64,000 bases of DNA, from contig PCDI01000019.1 in the NCBI GenBank assembly GCA_002778195.1, forward strand, positions 124,001-188,000. The letters run 5' to 3'. The notes beneath the pieces are model-generated. The model ran no database searches and was not told the origin of the DNA. It saw only the letters and a list, made by a program, of their open reading frames with translations. The stretch's first letter is position 1; each line of letters starts with the position of its first letter. Source of the stretch: Raffaelea ambrosiae (taxonomy: Eukaryota > Ascomycota > Sordariomycetes > Ophiostomatales > Ophiostomataceae). This document shows positions 52,531 to 62,583 of this stretch, piece by piece. The position numbers were made by a program, and so were the translations under genes.

Positions 52531-53842
52531 CTACAACTCGTCACGTCTTGGCTGTGCCGCCTCGCCGTGCTCGCTTCCAGGCCCCCTTGCATCTCCAATC
52601 TCACCCAAAAATGCCTCCACCACATTGGCTGTCACGGCTTCCCCCCCCCTGTACAAAATCGGCTCCTCTTGGCCGAACCGCTTCAAGACCAGTCCCGTCC
52701 TGGCCTCTGGGGCAAGCCCGAGTCTGGCCCGACTCTCGGGGTACTTGTCGACGTCGACAATGCAGAACTGCAGGCCTTCTTTGTACTTCTTGGCCAGCGG
52801 ACGCATGCGCGACCGAAACCGGTCTTTTTGCTGCTCCGTCGTCGCCACGTAGTAGACGGTGTCCTTGCCCTTCTGCACAGTTAGTCGTGAGCCGTGCTGA
52901 GACAACACAAAACAAAAAACATACCAGAGACATCTCTCGCTCGCTCCGTCGGGTCAGTTCGGGAATCAGCGGCGTCGCACACCGCCGGACAAACCTCTCC
53001 AGCGCATCGATCCGCGCCAGGTCCGTCGCTTCGTGCTGCACGTCGTCCACGTTGTTGTAGCACCGCAGCACCGACTGGCCGCTGTCCGCGTCCGCCAGCC
53101 CAAACGAGAACTGGTCCCGCAGCTTCTTGGCCAGCGCCGTGTACCGCCGGTACAGCAGGTAGTCGTCCGGGTCCAGGTGGCCCACAAACACCAGGTCGTC
53201 CACCGTGATGAACGACGTGAGGCTCTGCTGCGTGACTTCCAGCACGGACGGTCGCAGACAACGACGAAGAAAAGCGGCGATCCTGTGGCTCACATCATCA
53301 GCGGAGGCGCCGCCACACGGGCCTCTCGTCAGCACACCGCACTGATGCACTCACGCGTCTCCTCGCCGTGGCCCGCGGTACCGGTCCATGCGGCCGTCGC
53401 GGTGGTACAGCCGAATGGCCGGGAAGGACGCCACGTCGTACTCTTTGCATGCTTTCAGGTTCTTCCCACAGTCGAAGCTCAGCACGTATCGTCCCTCTGT
53501 CGTTCTCTGCAGCGGTGTCCATTCCTTCTCGAGCGCCTTGCTCGCATTTCTAGGTCGTCAGCTCGGCCAGCTGGACGTGCTTCCTAGGACTTACTCGGAT
53601 GGCTGTCTTGTTAGCAAAGAACGGCAAGACGGGCATCCAGCGCACGCACCATGACAACTGCAAGTCCCGTTAGTTTCGCCATTCATCCAGCTTTGTCACC
53701 ATCCGTTCCCCGACTCACAGGCAATCAGAGTGTAGCCATTCGACTCCAGGCCTGTCCGCACATTGCCTCTGGTGGCATGCTTCCAAGCCCACGCGTGGGC
53801 CAAGAGCAGCGCGAAGCTGGCAAGCCGAGAGACGATCTTCAT
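52531..53842 (-). CDS. ER-resident PDI-like thioredoxin-fold protein without CxxC
   Basis: Six exons (53842-53719, 53657-53650, 53602-53595, 53549-53355, 53282-52925, 52872-52531), 344 residues. Signal peptide MKIVSRLASFALLLAHAWAW; C-terminal RDEL is an ER-retrieval signal. The first thioredoxin domain reads IAFVMPSENASKALEKEW, so the PDI WCGHC active site is replaced and both cysteines are absent. FDCGKNLKACKEYDVASFPA has the cis-proline strand and is followed by YRGPRRGDAIAAFLRR. Two more thioredoxin-like (b, b') domains follow. Exons 2 and 3 are 8 nt each; both are needed to restore the frame. It probably acts as a chaperone or binding subunit rather than an oxidoreductase. It is divergent from the prolyl hydroxylase, 295 bp away. 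Confidence 0.85.
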
Positions 53843-54137
53843 TTTTGGGGTTTGCCTGTTTCTTCAAAGTGCATGCGGTGTGAAGCGACCCTTCGCCTCT
53901 CTTTCTACGCCCTCGCCACGCAAATTAACCGGGCAACAAACAACATGTCCAGCCATCGCATAAACCGGCTAAGTGGACACGTAACAGAACATTCCCGGAA
54001 TAGCACGAACAATGCAGAGGTTGAATCAATGAGTGCAGTACCTGTGCGAGGAATGAAGCAAGCCTGTTCGTCTTGTTGTGATGCTTGGTGCTGGCTTGGT
54101 GTTCTTGGGGCATCTCTCACCACGGCCAAAAAAAAAC

Positions 54138-54997
54138 ATGAACCTGTGGCAGGCAGGACTGCTTTGGCTGGTGCTGCGCTGGATCTCCCCGGCAAGGGGG
54201 GAAGACAGCACCGGCCTGCCCTTCAAATGCATGCATCCGGCCTACAAGCCGCTCCTCGTCTCGGCATCGCCGCTGGTCATCTACATTACAAGCTTTCTCA
54301 GCACCAAAGAGCGCGATCATCTGCGTCGACTAACGTGAGTCGCAGGCCACCCACTGCTGCTTTTCCGAATGGCCCTTGATTGACAGGCATAAGAAAAAAC
54401 AAGTTCTCGCACATGTCGGACTTGATGGCCAACAACAACATCACACGAACATCCCAGACAGCCTACATGAGCCGCGACGCCGTGCTCTACTGCATTGAAG
54501 AACGCGTCCGCGCGATCCAGGGGTACGCCGTTGCGCGCAGCCAGATGGAACCCATGCAGTTTGTCAAGTACGGCCCGGGCGAGGAGCACCCCTTCCACAC
54601 CGACTGGATTGTGGGCGACGTCGACAACGACAACGGCAAGACCAACGCCGACGCCGGCGGCAACCGCGTGTCGACCTTTTTCGCCTACGTCCACGTTTTC
54701 AAAAACACCACGGGGGGCGGCACCAACTTCCCACTGCTGGACGCACCCAAGGGCGGGCGCTGGTGCCTGGACAAGCTGGTCAACTGCGACGAGCCCTGGG
54801 AGAACGGCCTGACGTTCCGGCCGGTTGCCGGCAACGCCATTTTCTGGCGGAATCTCGACGAGAACGGGCGAGGAGACGACCGGACGGTCCATGCTGGCCT
54901 GCCTGTGAGCACCGGTCAGAAGATTGGGATGAACATCTGGACGAGGCAAGGCGACTTGAGCGCCGATGCCAGAGGGCCCGAGTTCTATCCCGTGTAG
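54138..54997 (+). CDS. Prolyl 4-hydroxylase (2OG-Fe(II), secretory pathway)
   Basis: Two exons (54138-54334, 54394-54997), 266 residues. The N-terminus MNLWQAGLLWLVLRWISPARG is a signal peptide or anchor. The catalytic P4H domain has H134-x-D136 in EEHPFHTDW, the distal H232 in TVHAGLP, and the 2OG-binding lysine in QKIGMNIW. Other family stretches are LSTKERDHLRRL, QFVKYGPGEEH and FFAYVHVFKNTTGGGTNFP. The acceptor of the 59-bp intron is AAG at 54391-54393; the nearer CAG would shift the frame. It would hydroxylate prolines in secreted or ER proteins. In animals the collagen P4H works as a complex with PDI, which makes its head-to-head PDI-like neighbour notable. Confidence 0.88.
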
Positions 54998-55431
54998 GTG
55001 TCGGGCCGGTGGCAGTGTATGGAGAACCACGTCGTGGAGTTGTGAACGTCATCTAGAGGTTGTCGCTGTGTGAAATCTCTGGCGGCCAGTTTGTTCCTTA
55101 TTGCATGCAGCTGAAGGAGAAGGGAAATGTATCTACAATAATGGACCGGGAAAACAAAAGTTAAAACATACATAAAATTCAGCCCCATGAGAGACTAGAC
55201 AGAAAGAAGTATCCAAAGAAAAAAAAAAAACAGTAGGAGAAAAAAATATCCAAATAGGTCCTGTTCCCAACCTTGTGACGGTATACATAACTCCAAGTCG
55301 ATGATCGTTTTCTGTTCTTCCTTTTTGGGTCGGTTTTGCTTCGTATTCGTGTTTCTTGTTTCTTGTTTCTTGTTTTTGTCTTTTTTTTTCTTTCTTGTTT
55401 GCGTTTTCTTTTTTCGAGAGGCGTTATCTGC
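54998..55431. other. Convergent 3' intergenic region
   Basis: 434 bp between the P4H stop and the GH16 stop. It has an A-run at 55219-55230 and a GTTTCTT repeat at about 55349-55375. No gene is seen. Confidence 0.55.
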
Positions 55432-57143
55432 TCACAGACACTGCGAGTAGTAGTCGTTTTGGAAGCGACACGTCGTCCCGGCTGCACAGCCCCCGCAACC
55501 TGACCACGTCTTGCCGGCACACTGCCCATATTTGGCCGATTGGCAGTTTTGGTACTGGCTTGTACCTTGGTTTCCGTTGTTGCCGTTGTTCCCTTGTCCC
55601 CCGTTGCTGCTGCCGCCCTGGTTTCCTCCGAAACCTCCGAACCCCCCTTGGTTCCCCTGGCCCCCTTGATTTCCCTGTCCTCCTTGGTTTCCCTGTCCTC
55701 CTTGGTTTCCTTGCCCTCCTTGGTTTCCCTGCCCACCAAATCCCCCAAAGCCACCAAAGCCTCCTTGGCCTCCTTGGCCTCCTTGGCCACCTTGTCCTCC
55801 AAAACCACCAAAGCCTCCAAAGCCTCCCTGTCCTCCCTGTCCGCCAGTGCGTCCTTGGCCTACATGCCATGGAGCCATACGGTTAGCAATCCGACACTTA
55901 CCCACAACGGACAGAACAGCGAAGAAAACGACGACACGCGCAAAGCACTCCCACTGCTGCTGCTGCTGCTCGTACCTCCTTGGGCAATCAGCACGGGCGT
56001 GCCGATCTCCGGCGTCTCGTCAATGCTGCACATGCTGGTGCACCCGCCCGGCTGCGGCATGTACTGCGGGTCCGTATTGTTGAACACCATGTCGATCCAC
56101 TGGATCTGCAGGTACGCCTCGCCGTTCTGGCTCATGTTGCCGCTCCACGTCCCGCCGTCGCTCCAGCTGTTGAACATGACCTGCGACGCGTCCCGCGGCG
56201 CCTGGAACGTGATCGTCGACGCCAGCTGCCCGTTGACGTACCACGTCGTCGACCCGGGCGTCCAGTCCATCCGGTAGGTCGCCCACTCGCTCCACCGGTG
56301 GCCCCCCGGCATCGTGACGTTGCGCGTCGCCGCGGGGATGTCCCCGTCCGCGTTCCACGACGGCTGGTTCGTGAACTGCACCCGCGTCGGCGGGTCGCGC
56401 GTCCGGATCTCCAGGTCCGCCTCCTGCACCAGCTGCAGCTGGTTGTTGGCGCCCGGCCGGTACGTGAACATGGCCGTGATGGCCCCCGCCGCCCCGCGCG
56501 TCCGCGCGTGCATCCGCACCGACAGGTACCGGAACCCGCTCGACGCCGACTCGATCTCCGCGGCCGTCTGGAAGTGCGCCAGCCGCGCCGTCCGCATCGT
56601 CATGAACGTGTGCGCGCTGGCATTCGTCCGCGAGTCGTTGTTGCGCTCAATGTAAATGTTGTTGGGCGAGTTGACCATGAACAGCGTCGCGTCCGTGCCC
56701 GACGCGTCCGAGTTGTTCATCTTCATCAGCGCGCCGTTGTCCCAGCTCTGCGCCGACCACATGCTCGTCCAGTTGTTGGAGCCGAAAAACGCGTTGGTCG
56801 GCGGCGCGTTGGCATTCGAGGACTGGTCCGTCAGCACGGGCGGTACGTTGGCATGGTCGGCCAGCCGCCGGAAGTCAAAGAAGCTGTGATGCGAAAAGTA
56901 GCTGGCCGTCGACATGTTGGTCCGGAAGCAAGTGCAGTTGGCGTCTGTGGTCAGGTTGGCCCTGGAGGCGGTCGGCGTTGTCGTTGTCGTCGAGGAACCG
57001 AATCCTTGGCCAGATACGGAAGACGGCAGGAAAGAAGCAGCTATCCAGAGGGTGGTGGCCAGCATCGACAGCGACAGCGATCGGCCTTCGTGGCCGAGGC
57101 CTCCCATGACGGGCGAAGCCCTTGTCCTCGTGGACGTCTTCAT
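55432..57143 (-). CDS. GH16-type glucanase with glycine-rich linker and CBM1
   Basis: Two exons (57143-55976, 55859-55432), 531 residues. A secretion signal (LSMLATTLWIAASFLPSSVSG) is followed by a Thr-rich stretch and a concanavalin-A-like domain. The GH16 catalytic motif ExDxE is present in VQEADLEIRT, and WATYRMDWTPGSTTWYVNGQ is the family's following strand. After the intron, about 85 residues of Gly/Gln/Asn/Phe repeats (GGFGGFGGFGGQGG, then QGNQGG units) form a linker. The end is a CBM1: YGQCAGKTWSGC and TTCRFQNDYYSQCL. It is probably secreted and acts on beta-glucan or related wall polymers bound to cellulose or chitin. No array is present in its 116-bp intron. Confidence 0.9.
55625..55852 (-). 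repeat. Glycine-rich coding minisatellite (GGF / QGNQGG)
   Basis: Tandem 9-18-bp units in the GH16 gene encode FGG and QGNQGG repeats. Unit number could vary without losing frame. Gly at every second or third position without Pro argues against a collagen triple helix. Confidence 0.88.
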
Positions 57144-59464
57144 GGCTTAAAAAGGGAAAGGTATTATCTATGCAAATTGTGTCAGTAATGTCCCAAGTCT
57201 TGTTGATGAGGGTCGCTGGTGATGCGCTTTTCTCGTTGGTGGTCGTTCATGACTAGAGCCTCACGAGGCTGCAACCACTCTGCTTCGTCTGCAATCGACA
57301 AAACAAAAACCAAGAAAAAAAGAGTAGAGATCAAACAGAGGTAAAGAGAGAACATACAAAATTCGCAACAACCCAAGATCCAGACGGCACACCCTTCCAA
57401 AATATACCGCGATCTATGGTTAAGTGTCTAGCGAAATCGCCAAGACCGGAAGGGCTGCAGATGATATATTTTGTCGTCTTATCCGCTGTCTCCCTCCCCC
57501 CCTGTGGTTCTCTTAATATATGGCGAAAGAACAGCTGTTGGTAGGATGGAAGCTGGAAGAATGCAGAACAAGGACGAGGGCAGTTCGGGTGTGGGCGGCT
57601 GCCAACGGAAGAGGCAATGGGGGGCCCGTGATCACAGAGATATTGAGTTATATCGTTGGATGTGTGAAGGGTTTTATATGAATGCATGGGCGTCTTTTCC
57701 CATTGGCAGGAGGACTCCAAGAGGGCATCTGGCTGAGTGACAGACGAACAGACCGACGACGAGCACGCCAGAACCCTTTCTCTGTCTTTCCTTTCCCGTC
57801 CTGGCTAAGCCTTCTCTGGCCTTTCCCGCTGCTCCTGCAAATAAGGTCCAGTCGGGCCTTTGAAGTTGCGGCACAGCGAACCGCAGTTGCATCCTGCTGA
57901 GCTGTGTTGGCCAGGCCGGAGTTGTTGGGCAAATCAGCCAAAGGTTCTGTAGCTGAGCGCTTTCAGTCAGCGAGAAATACGACAAAGAGGCCTCGTCGCC
58001 ATGTCCGTATGTAGAAATGCCGAATACAGGCAACAACATAACAATATCCCACTTTGCCTAGCCAGGACGGAACGTGCCTGGGATTTCGAGAGAACTCGTC
58101 ATCCCAGGACTGTCCAGCTCAGCCGAAAACCAGACACGCGCAATAAGAAGAGCAATCCAGCTGCGCAGTGGGGCGACGGAACCGCCTGGACCTTTCGGCA
58201 GTCGATGTTGGTGCTGAGGGGGGACACGGCACCATTTTGACAAAAGGCCAGGTGCGGCTGTTTAGGCTTCTTCCATTTTCTCGTCTGTTGTATTGTATGT
58301 TCTTCAACGTACCACTGTAGCATTCTTGGCCTTCCCCCGGATTTGCTTGTTTATTTTCCTTCTGGTCTGGCCATCTTGGCTTATGGGGCGGCAGAAGGCG
58401 AAAAGAAAAAGAAAAGAGACCGGGATATTTACCCGAAACGAAGTTGTGTCGTGATTAGCAGCGAGGTTAAAACATGGAGAAGTATTCCTGGACAGACACT
58501 TGTCAAATTGTGAATACGAACCCTTCTTTCATGCTTTAACGCAACCCCACTGTGAAGTGACATTGGAAAATCCCCCCAAAAGAAAATACAGGCACAGACC
58601 GTTAGCAGACTAGCGGAAAGCATAAAAGGGGAGGCCGCCAAGACGTGGTTGTGGGTGATTGGCCCCTGTACAAATGAGGCTATAGCTGATCCTTCATATT
58701 AATATGTGGCTGTTTTTGGCGTTTGGCTCCCCCCCTTTTTGCAGTTTATTCGTTTCGTTTATCCACCAGCACGTGCAGACCCCGAACGACAAGGAGGATG
58801 CGAAAAGGTACACGTTGAGAACTAGCAAAGAAACGGCGACAGTGTCATGGTTGGCATCTCGCCGTTTTGGCGTTTCTGGAGGCGTTTCGTGAAAAGTCCT
58901 ACCCGCGCTTTGAGAGTGTTGGGGTTCACGACTTTTATCTTTGACTCTACTATGTCTGTAAAGAGACTGTCCAGAACCCGTCCGGAACCGACCCAGACGA
59001 AGCGTATAACCACCCCTGAGGCGAAGGACCTCACTCGGCTGTTGCCAAGAACGGCGAAAGCGCCACTCCATAATTAATCCGGCCATAGCAAATACCGGAT
59101 GATGTGTCATGGAAATGGCACTGCCAGAGGACTTTTCTGGACCGAGTAGACTTTCTGGTGCAATATCTTGGAGACCAAACTCGCTGTCCTAAACTGTCGA
59201 CCAAATACCAGATGACGGGCAGACGTCCAGAACACATTTTTGTTTTGGGGGTTGTGGGGGTTTTCCTCTTTCAACCGCAATGCGTCACGATACCATTAAT
59301 ATAAGGGAACATCCTGTCTAATATGATGTAGCTTGAGGATATAACGAGGAAAGAAGAGAAACATGTACATTCTTTGCCTTCTCGAAGCGATAGGTTTGTT
59401 GTTTTATTGGTAGTAGAACTCTTCGCTGGTTTCTCCAGGCTCTTTGCCGAAACAAAAGTCTCGA
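57144..59464. other. Gene-poor intergenic region
   Basis: About 2.3 kb upstream of the GH16 gene with no supportable gene. It is more AT-rich than the gene-dense part. A short inverted repeat AGCCTCACGAGGCT occurs at about 57257-57270. Confidence 0.5.
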
Positions 59465-60540
59465 CTATCTGCCAGACAGATACACTATATTCTGAGGGAT
59501 AGCTCTGCGACTAAAATGACACCAGCAGGCAAGAAGCAGCTTGATTTCGTGTCTATTCTGATTTAGTTGAACACTCCAGTGAGCCTGGTTTGTTATGACG
59601 ATCGGCATTTCAGGGAGCCGACTCCCACATCTGACACGGCTCCCAAGAAAGAACCTCGACCCAATCAACCCCCACGACTTGTTAGACAAGCCATCCTCTG
59701 GTGTTACGGAATTCGATGGCTCTCTCTTTTCGCGTTCAATATCCCGACTGTGCATGTAGCGGATGGCCAGGACAGCCAGGGAAGCTGCACCGCCAAACCC
59801 GGCCGTGATGTAGATGCCCGTAACGATGTTAGGCTGCTTTTTGGTGGGAAAGGTGAAGATAATGACCGAGGCAGAAAAAAATGTAGGGGAGAGGATTTAT
59901 CTGTAATTGATTGGGACAGAAAACTCAATAAATCAGACGAGCAGGGATCTACCATGGCCGAGATGTAGGCTCGCTTTTCCGGATCGTGTCGGCTAGTTTC
60001 GTTGACGTAGGTCCAGGTGATGCCAGCGGCCGTACCGTCCAGCGACGTGAGATCTGGGGAGAATCAGTTCAGCTCCTTTCATATACAGGTCCAGGGGTTC
60101 TTCTGGAAGTGACCCAACTCACAATAGAGAGCCCAGCGACTGGCTTTGTGGGTAGGATGACTAGGTGTAGACGCTAAAGCAGTCGGCATGATTCTGGCGA
60201 TGACGATCGTGAAGAGCATGCCGGGCCAGCGCGCCGAGCCCGGCAGGTTGTCCGGAATTCATGATCTAGTGAGTGCACCGAAAATGGTTGAGAAAGTTAA
60301 TCTGCCATTGACGTTGATCTAGATCAATGCACTGCAATTTCGATTCTGTGAACCTACCCCCAAGGGAATGATGTTGATTTCGGGGACGGAGAACACGGCC
60401 GGCTGTCCTGTCCGTTGACGTTGTATTAGAATTTGACCCAAAAGATCACTAAGCAAAGTCAGTTGCTGCTTTTAAGCCTGACTAGTAGGTGGAACGAAAC
60501 TTACTGGATCCTCCCGGCAGGCCGAATTGACCAGAAAATG
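59465..60540 (-). pseudogene. Broken Dal5/Tna1-family MFS permease
   Basis: On the minus strand recognisable segments appear in the family's order: GQPAVFSVPEINIIPLG (about 60410-60357), LPGSARWPGMLFTIV and PTHKASRWALY (60248-60121), SLDGTAAGITWTYVNETSRH and DPEKRAYISAM (60050-59955), and IIFTFPTKKQPNIVTG, GGAASLAVLAIRYMH (59862-59750). The parts are no longer joined correctly: TGA lies in frame before the second segment, the loop and helix expected between segments one and two are missing, and a T7 run (59875-59881) puts the last segment one base out of frame. The family is the same as the intact permease at 41.7 kb. The exact ends are uncertain. Confidence 0.7.
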
Positions 60541-61459
60541 TAAAGAACAGAGGGACTGGCGGTCAACACACAATGACAAAAGAGCAACAACAGCAGCAGC
60601 AGATCATAGCAGGGGTCGTAGATCACGTACACAAGTACACGTGCGCTTTGCCAGAGGGACAGACGAGTTTTACTTGCGGGATATAGATGGTTTTCAATCT
60701 GCTCTTACAACGCTGTTTTCGATGCGTTTTCGATACATTTCAAATAAAAGAGCCGCTGGGCGGTTCTCCTTCGTTACGCCCCTTCTGGTCAGTACTTACA
60801 GAAACTACCGCTAACAAGCCCCCTCCCTCGTTTCGGTCGGCATACCAGTACTGAGAGGGAGGGGGGCTATAATTGCCTTATCAAAAGAGTCCCTTTGAGA
60901 CTCGCCTGTGAGCAGGGGGTGCCGTTAGTTGGGTTGTTTGTTTGGTTGCTGTCCCCGTTCCGCTCTCAGTAGCCAGGTGTTAGGGTTATCTGGGAATTTG
61001 ACAAGGATTCGAGAGGAAACGGTCATTCCCACCCAGTTATATTTTTTGGCCAGACATGCGTACAGACTGACCGTAAATAAGTTGGCTCTTTTTGCGTGGA
61101 GGTTTCATGAACTGCTTGAAAGTGTAGATGCTAAAGGAGAAGACGGCACATTGTTAGCCAAAGGCGCTTTTCAGTTTCTGGAGTTTCCAAGTCATGTATT
61201 TGAATTAAGAGGCCCGCTGTTGCTGCGGAAGGCAAAGAGCTAGCAAGGTTGTTTAGTCTGCTGCTGTTGGTTCGCTAGTCTAAAATAGTTAAAGAAGACG
61301 AGAGAGCAATAACAAAGATACAGAGTGGGGGAGAAGCAATTGAAGAATGATAGCGCAATCAGCCAGCCTAACCAATCAGGTGTTATTCAATCGCATCTAC
61401 GAAATTATCAGTCACCTATACATGAACAAGTTAAAGACAGCTTAGAAATACCTAGTCAA
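60541..61459. other. Gene-poor intergenic region between two relics
   Basis: No coding segment resembling a known family was found on either strand. A near-palindromic stretch GCTAACAAGCCCCCTCCCTCG near 60811 and GAGGGAGGGGGGC near 60854 face each other. Confidence 0.45.
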
Positions 61460-62103
61460 TTTTACACTTCCCTTTGTTCTCTAGTTTCAAAAGAGTAGAT
61501 AGCAAGGTGTTCCTTCTCGAGTTGGCCAACGACATCATCACAGGCCGCGATGACAGTCTTATAAAGTTGATCTGGATCTCCTGGTCGAAATCCAAGAATA
61601 TTGCCTGCCGTGTAGAGAGACCGGTGGGCTCGGATCGCGTCTCGCACCGACTCGAGCAGTTCCGTGATTGTCCGGAAATCGCTGATGACGCGGCCAGCTG
61701 GCGAGATGACGAGGCAGAAGTAGATCCTATTCTCCCACGGCTCCTCGCCTGGTGTGTACAGGCTTTACCTATCCTTACCCACAGGGAGCTGCTCATTCTC
61801 GTCCTCAACTATGGCATGCCTTGCTCTTCCCTTGCTGCTGTGGAAAATCGACCGAAGCAGCTTATATTCTTCGCTGATCAACAAGATTTTCCCTTCTGAA
61901 ACCTTCTCTCTAGAGTATTGCAGATGCACAAGACAGTTGCCACAATTCTCACAGATAACGTCGCTTGTCTCAGAAAAAGTGTCGTAGCATATGTGGTATA
62001 GTGGGTGAGATTCGGATGGGAAACTATTATTCAGTACCTGATATGTTCTTGGTGAGAGCGTCGTTGTTAAGATGTGGAGTTTAGAAGAACTGCCCTGCTC
62101 CAA
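61460..62103 (-). pseudogene. FunK1-type fungal kinase relic, truncated before the catalytic loop
   Basis: A minus-strand frame reads SFPSESHPLYHICYDTFSE and EDENEQLPVGKDR, then meets TAA at 61767-61765. In the same frame it continues YTPGEEPWENRIYFCLVISP, GRVISDFRTITELLESVRDA and IRAHRSLYTAGNIL. These strings resemble the fungal-specific FunK1 protein-kinase family just before its HRDIS catalytic loop. The expected HRD loop does not follow; the frame runs on as GFRPGDPDQLYKTVIAACDD and stops near 61462. The in-frame stop and the missing active site make it a non-functional remnant. A tiny intron removing the stop is possible but would not restore the catalytic loop. Confidence 0.6.
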
Positions 62104-62583
62104 TGGGAGCCAAGATTCTCAAGCTCGGTAGTTTAAAACCTTAATGGCCCATTGATTCTTTGTTAACTAGACATGCGACCGTTCAGACTGTTATCCTATT
62201 TGACCCATCCTCCCCGCGAGTCGGTGGACTATTACCCCGGTTTCAAGTGGAAAGCTTTGTGGAGCAGCAGTCCCACTCTCTCGTGACTCATAGTTCAAAA
62301 CGAACTTTCTCGGGCGTACTGGGCTTCTCTTGCAAGTCTGGCTACTGACTTGAGAACAATTGTATCTAAGTTTCGGTGTTGCAATAAATCAAAGTGGAAA
62401 ATACAGAATACGTACAAACATGTCGCAGTCCATACCACGACACCCAGCTCCAAGAGACAACTACACGGATGATTCTGTGAGATCGTCTTTATACACAATT
62501 GTATTCAAGATTTTTTTTTATTTTAATCTTTATTCCCCTCCTGGCCTGAAGAAAAATAACACTGTTCTGCTCCATATTTTTAG
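62104..62583. other. Intergenic, no gene seen
   Basis: 480 AT-rich bases between the FunK1 relic and the stop of the APH-like gene. Confidence 0.5.

Noticed and set aside
53283..53312. A 30-nt intron in the PDI-like gene using GACGAG as acceptor
   Set aside because: Too short for splicing. The CCACAG acceptor at 53283 gives a 72-nt intron and the family-like RRGDAIAAFLRR joint.
55625..55852. Glycine-rich linker as collagen and direct P4H substrate
   Set aside because: Repeats are FGG and QGNQGG with no proline, so there is no Gly-X-Y triplet pattern and no prolyl hydroxylation site.
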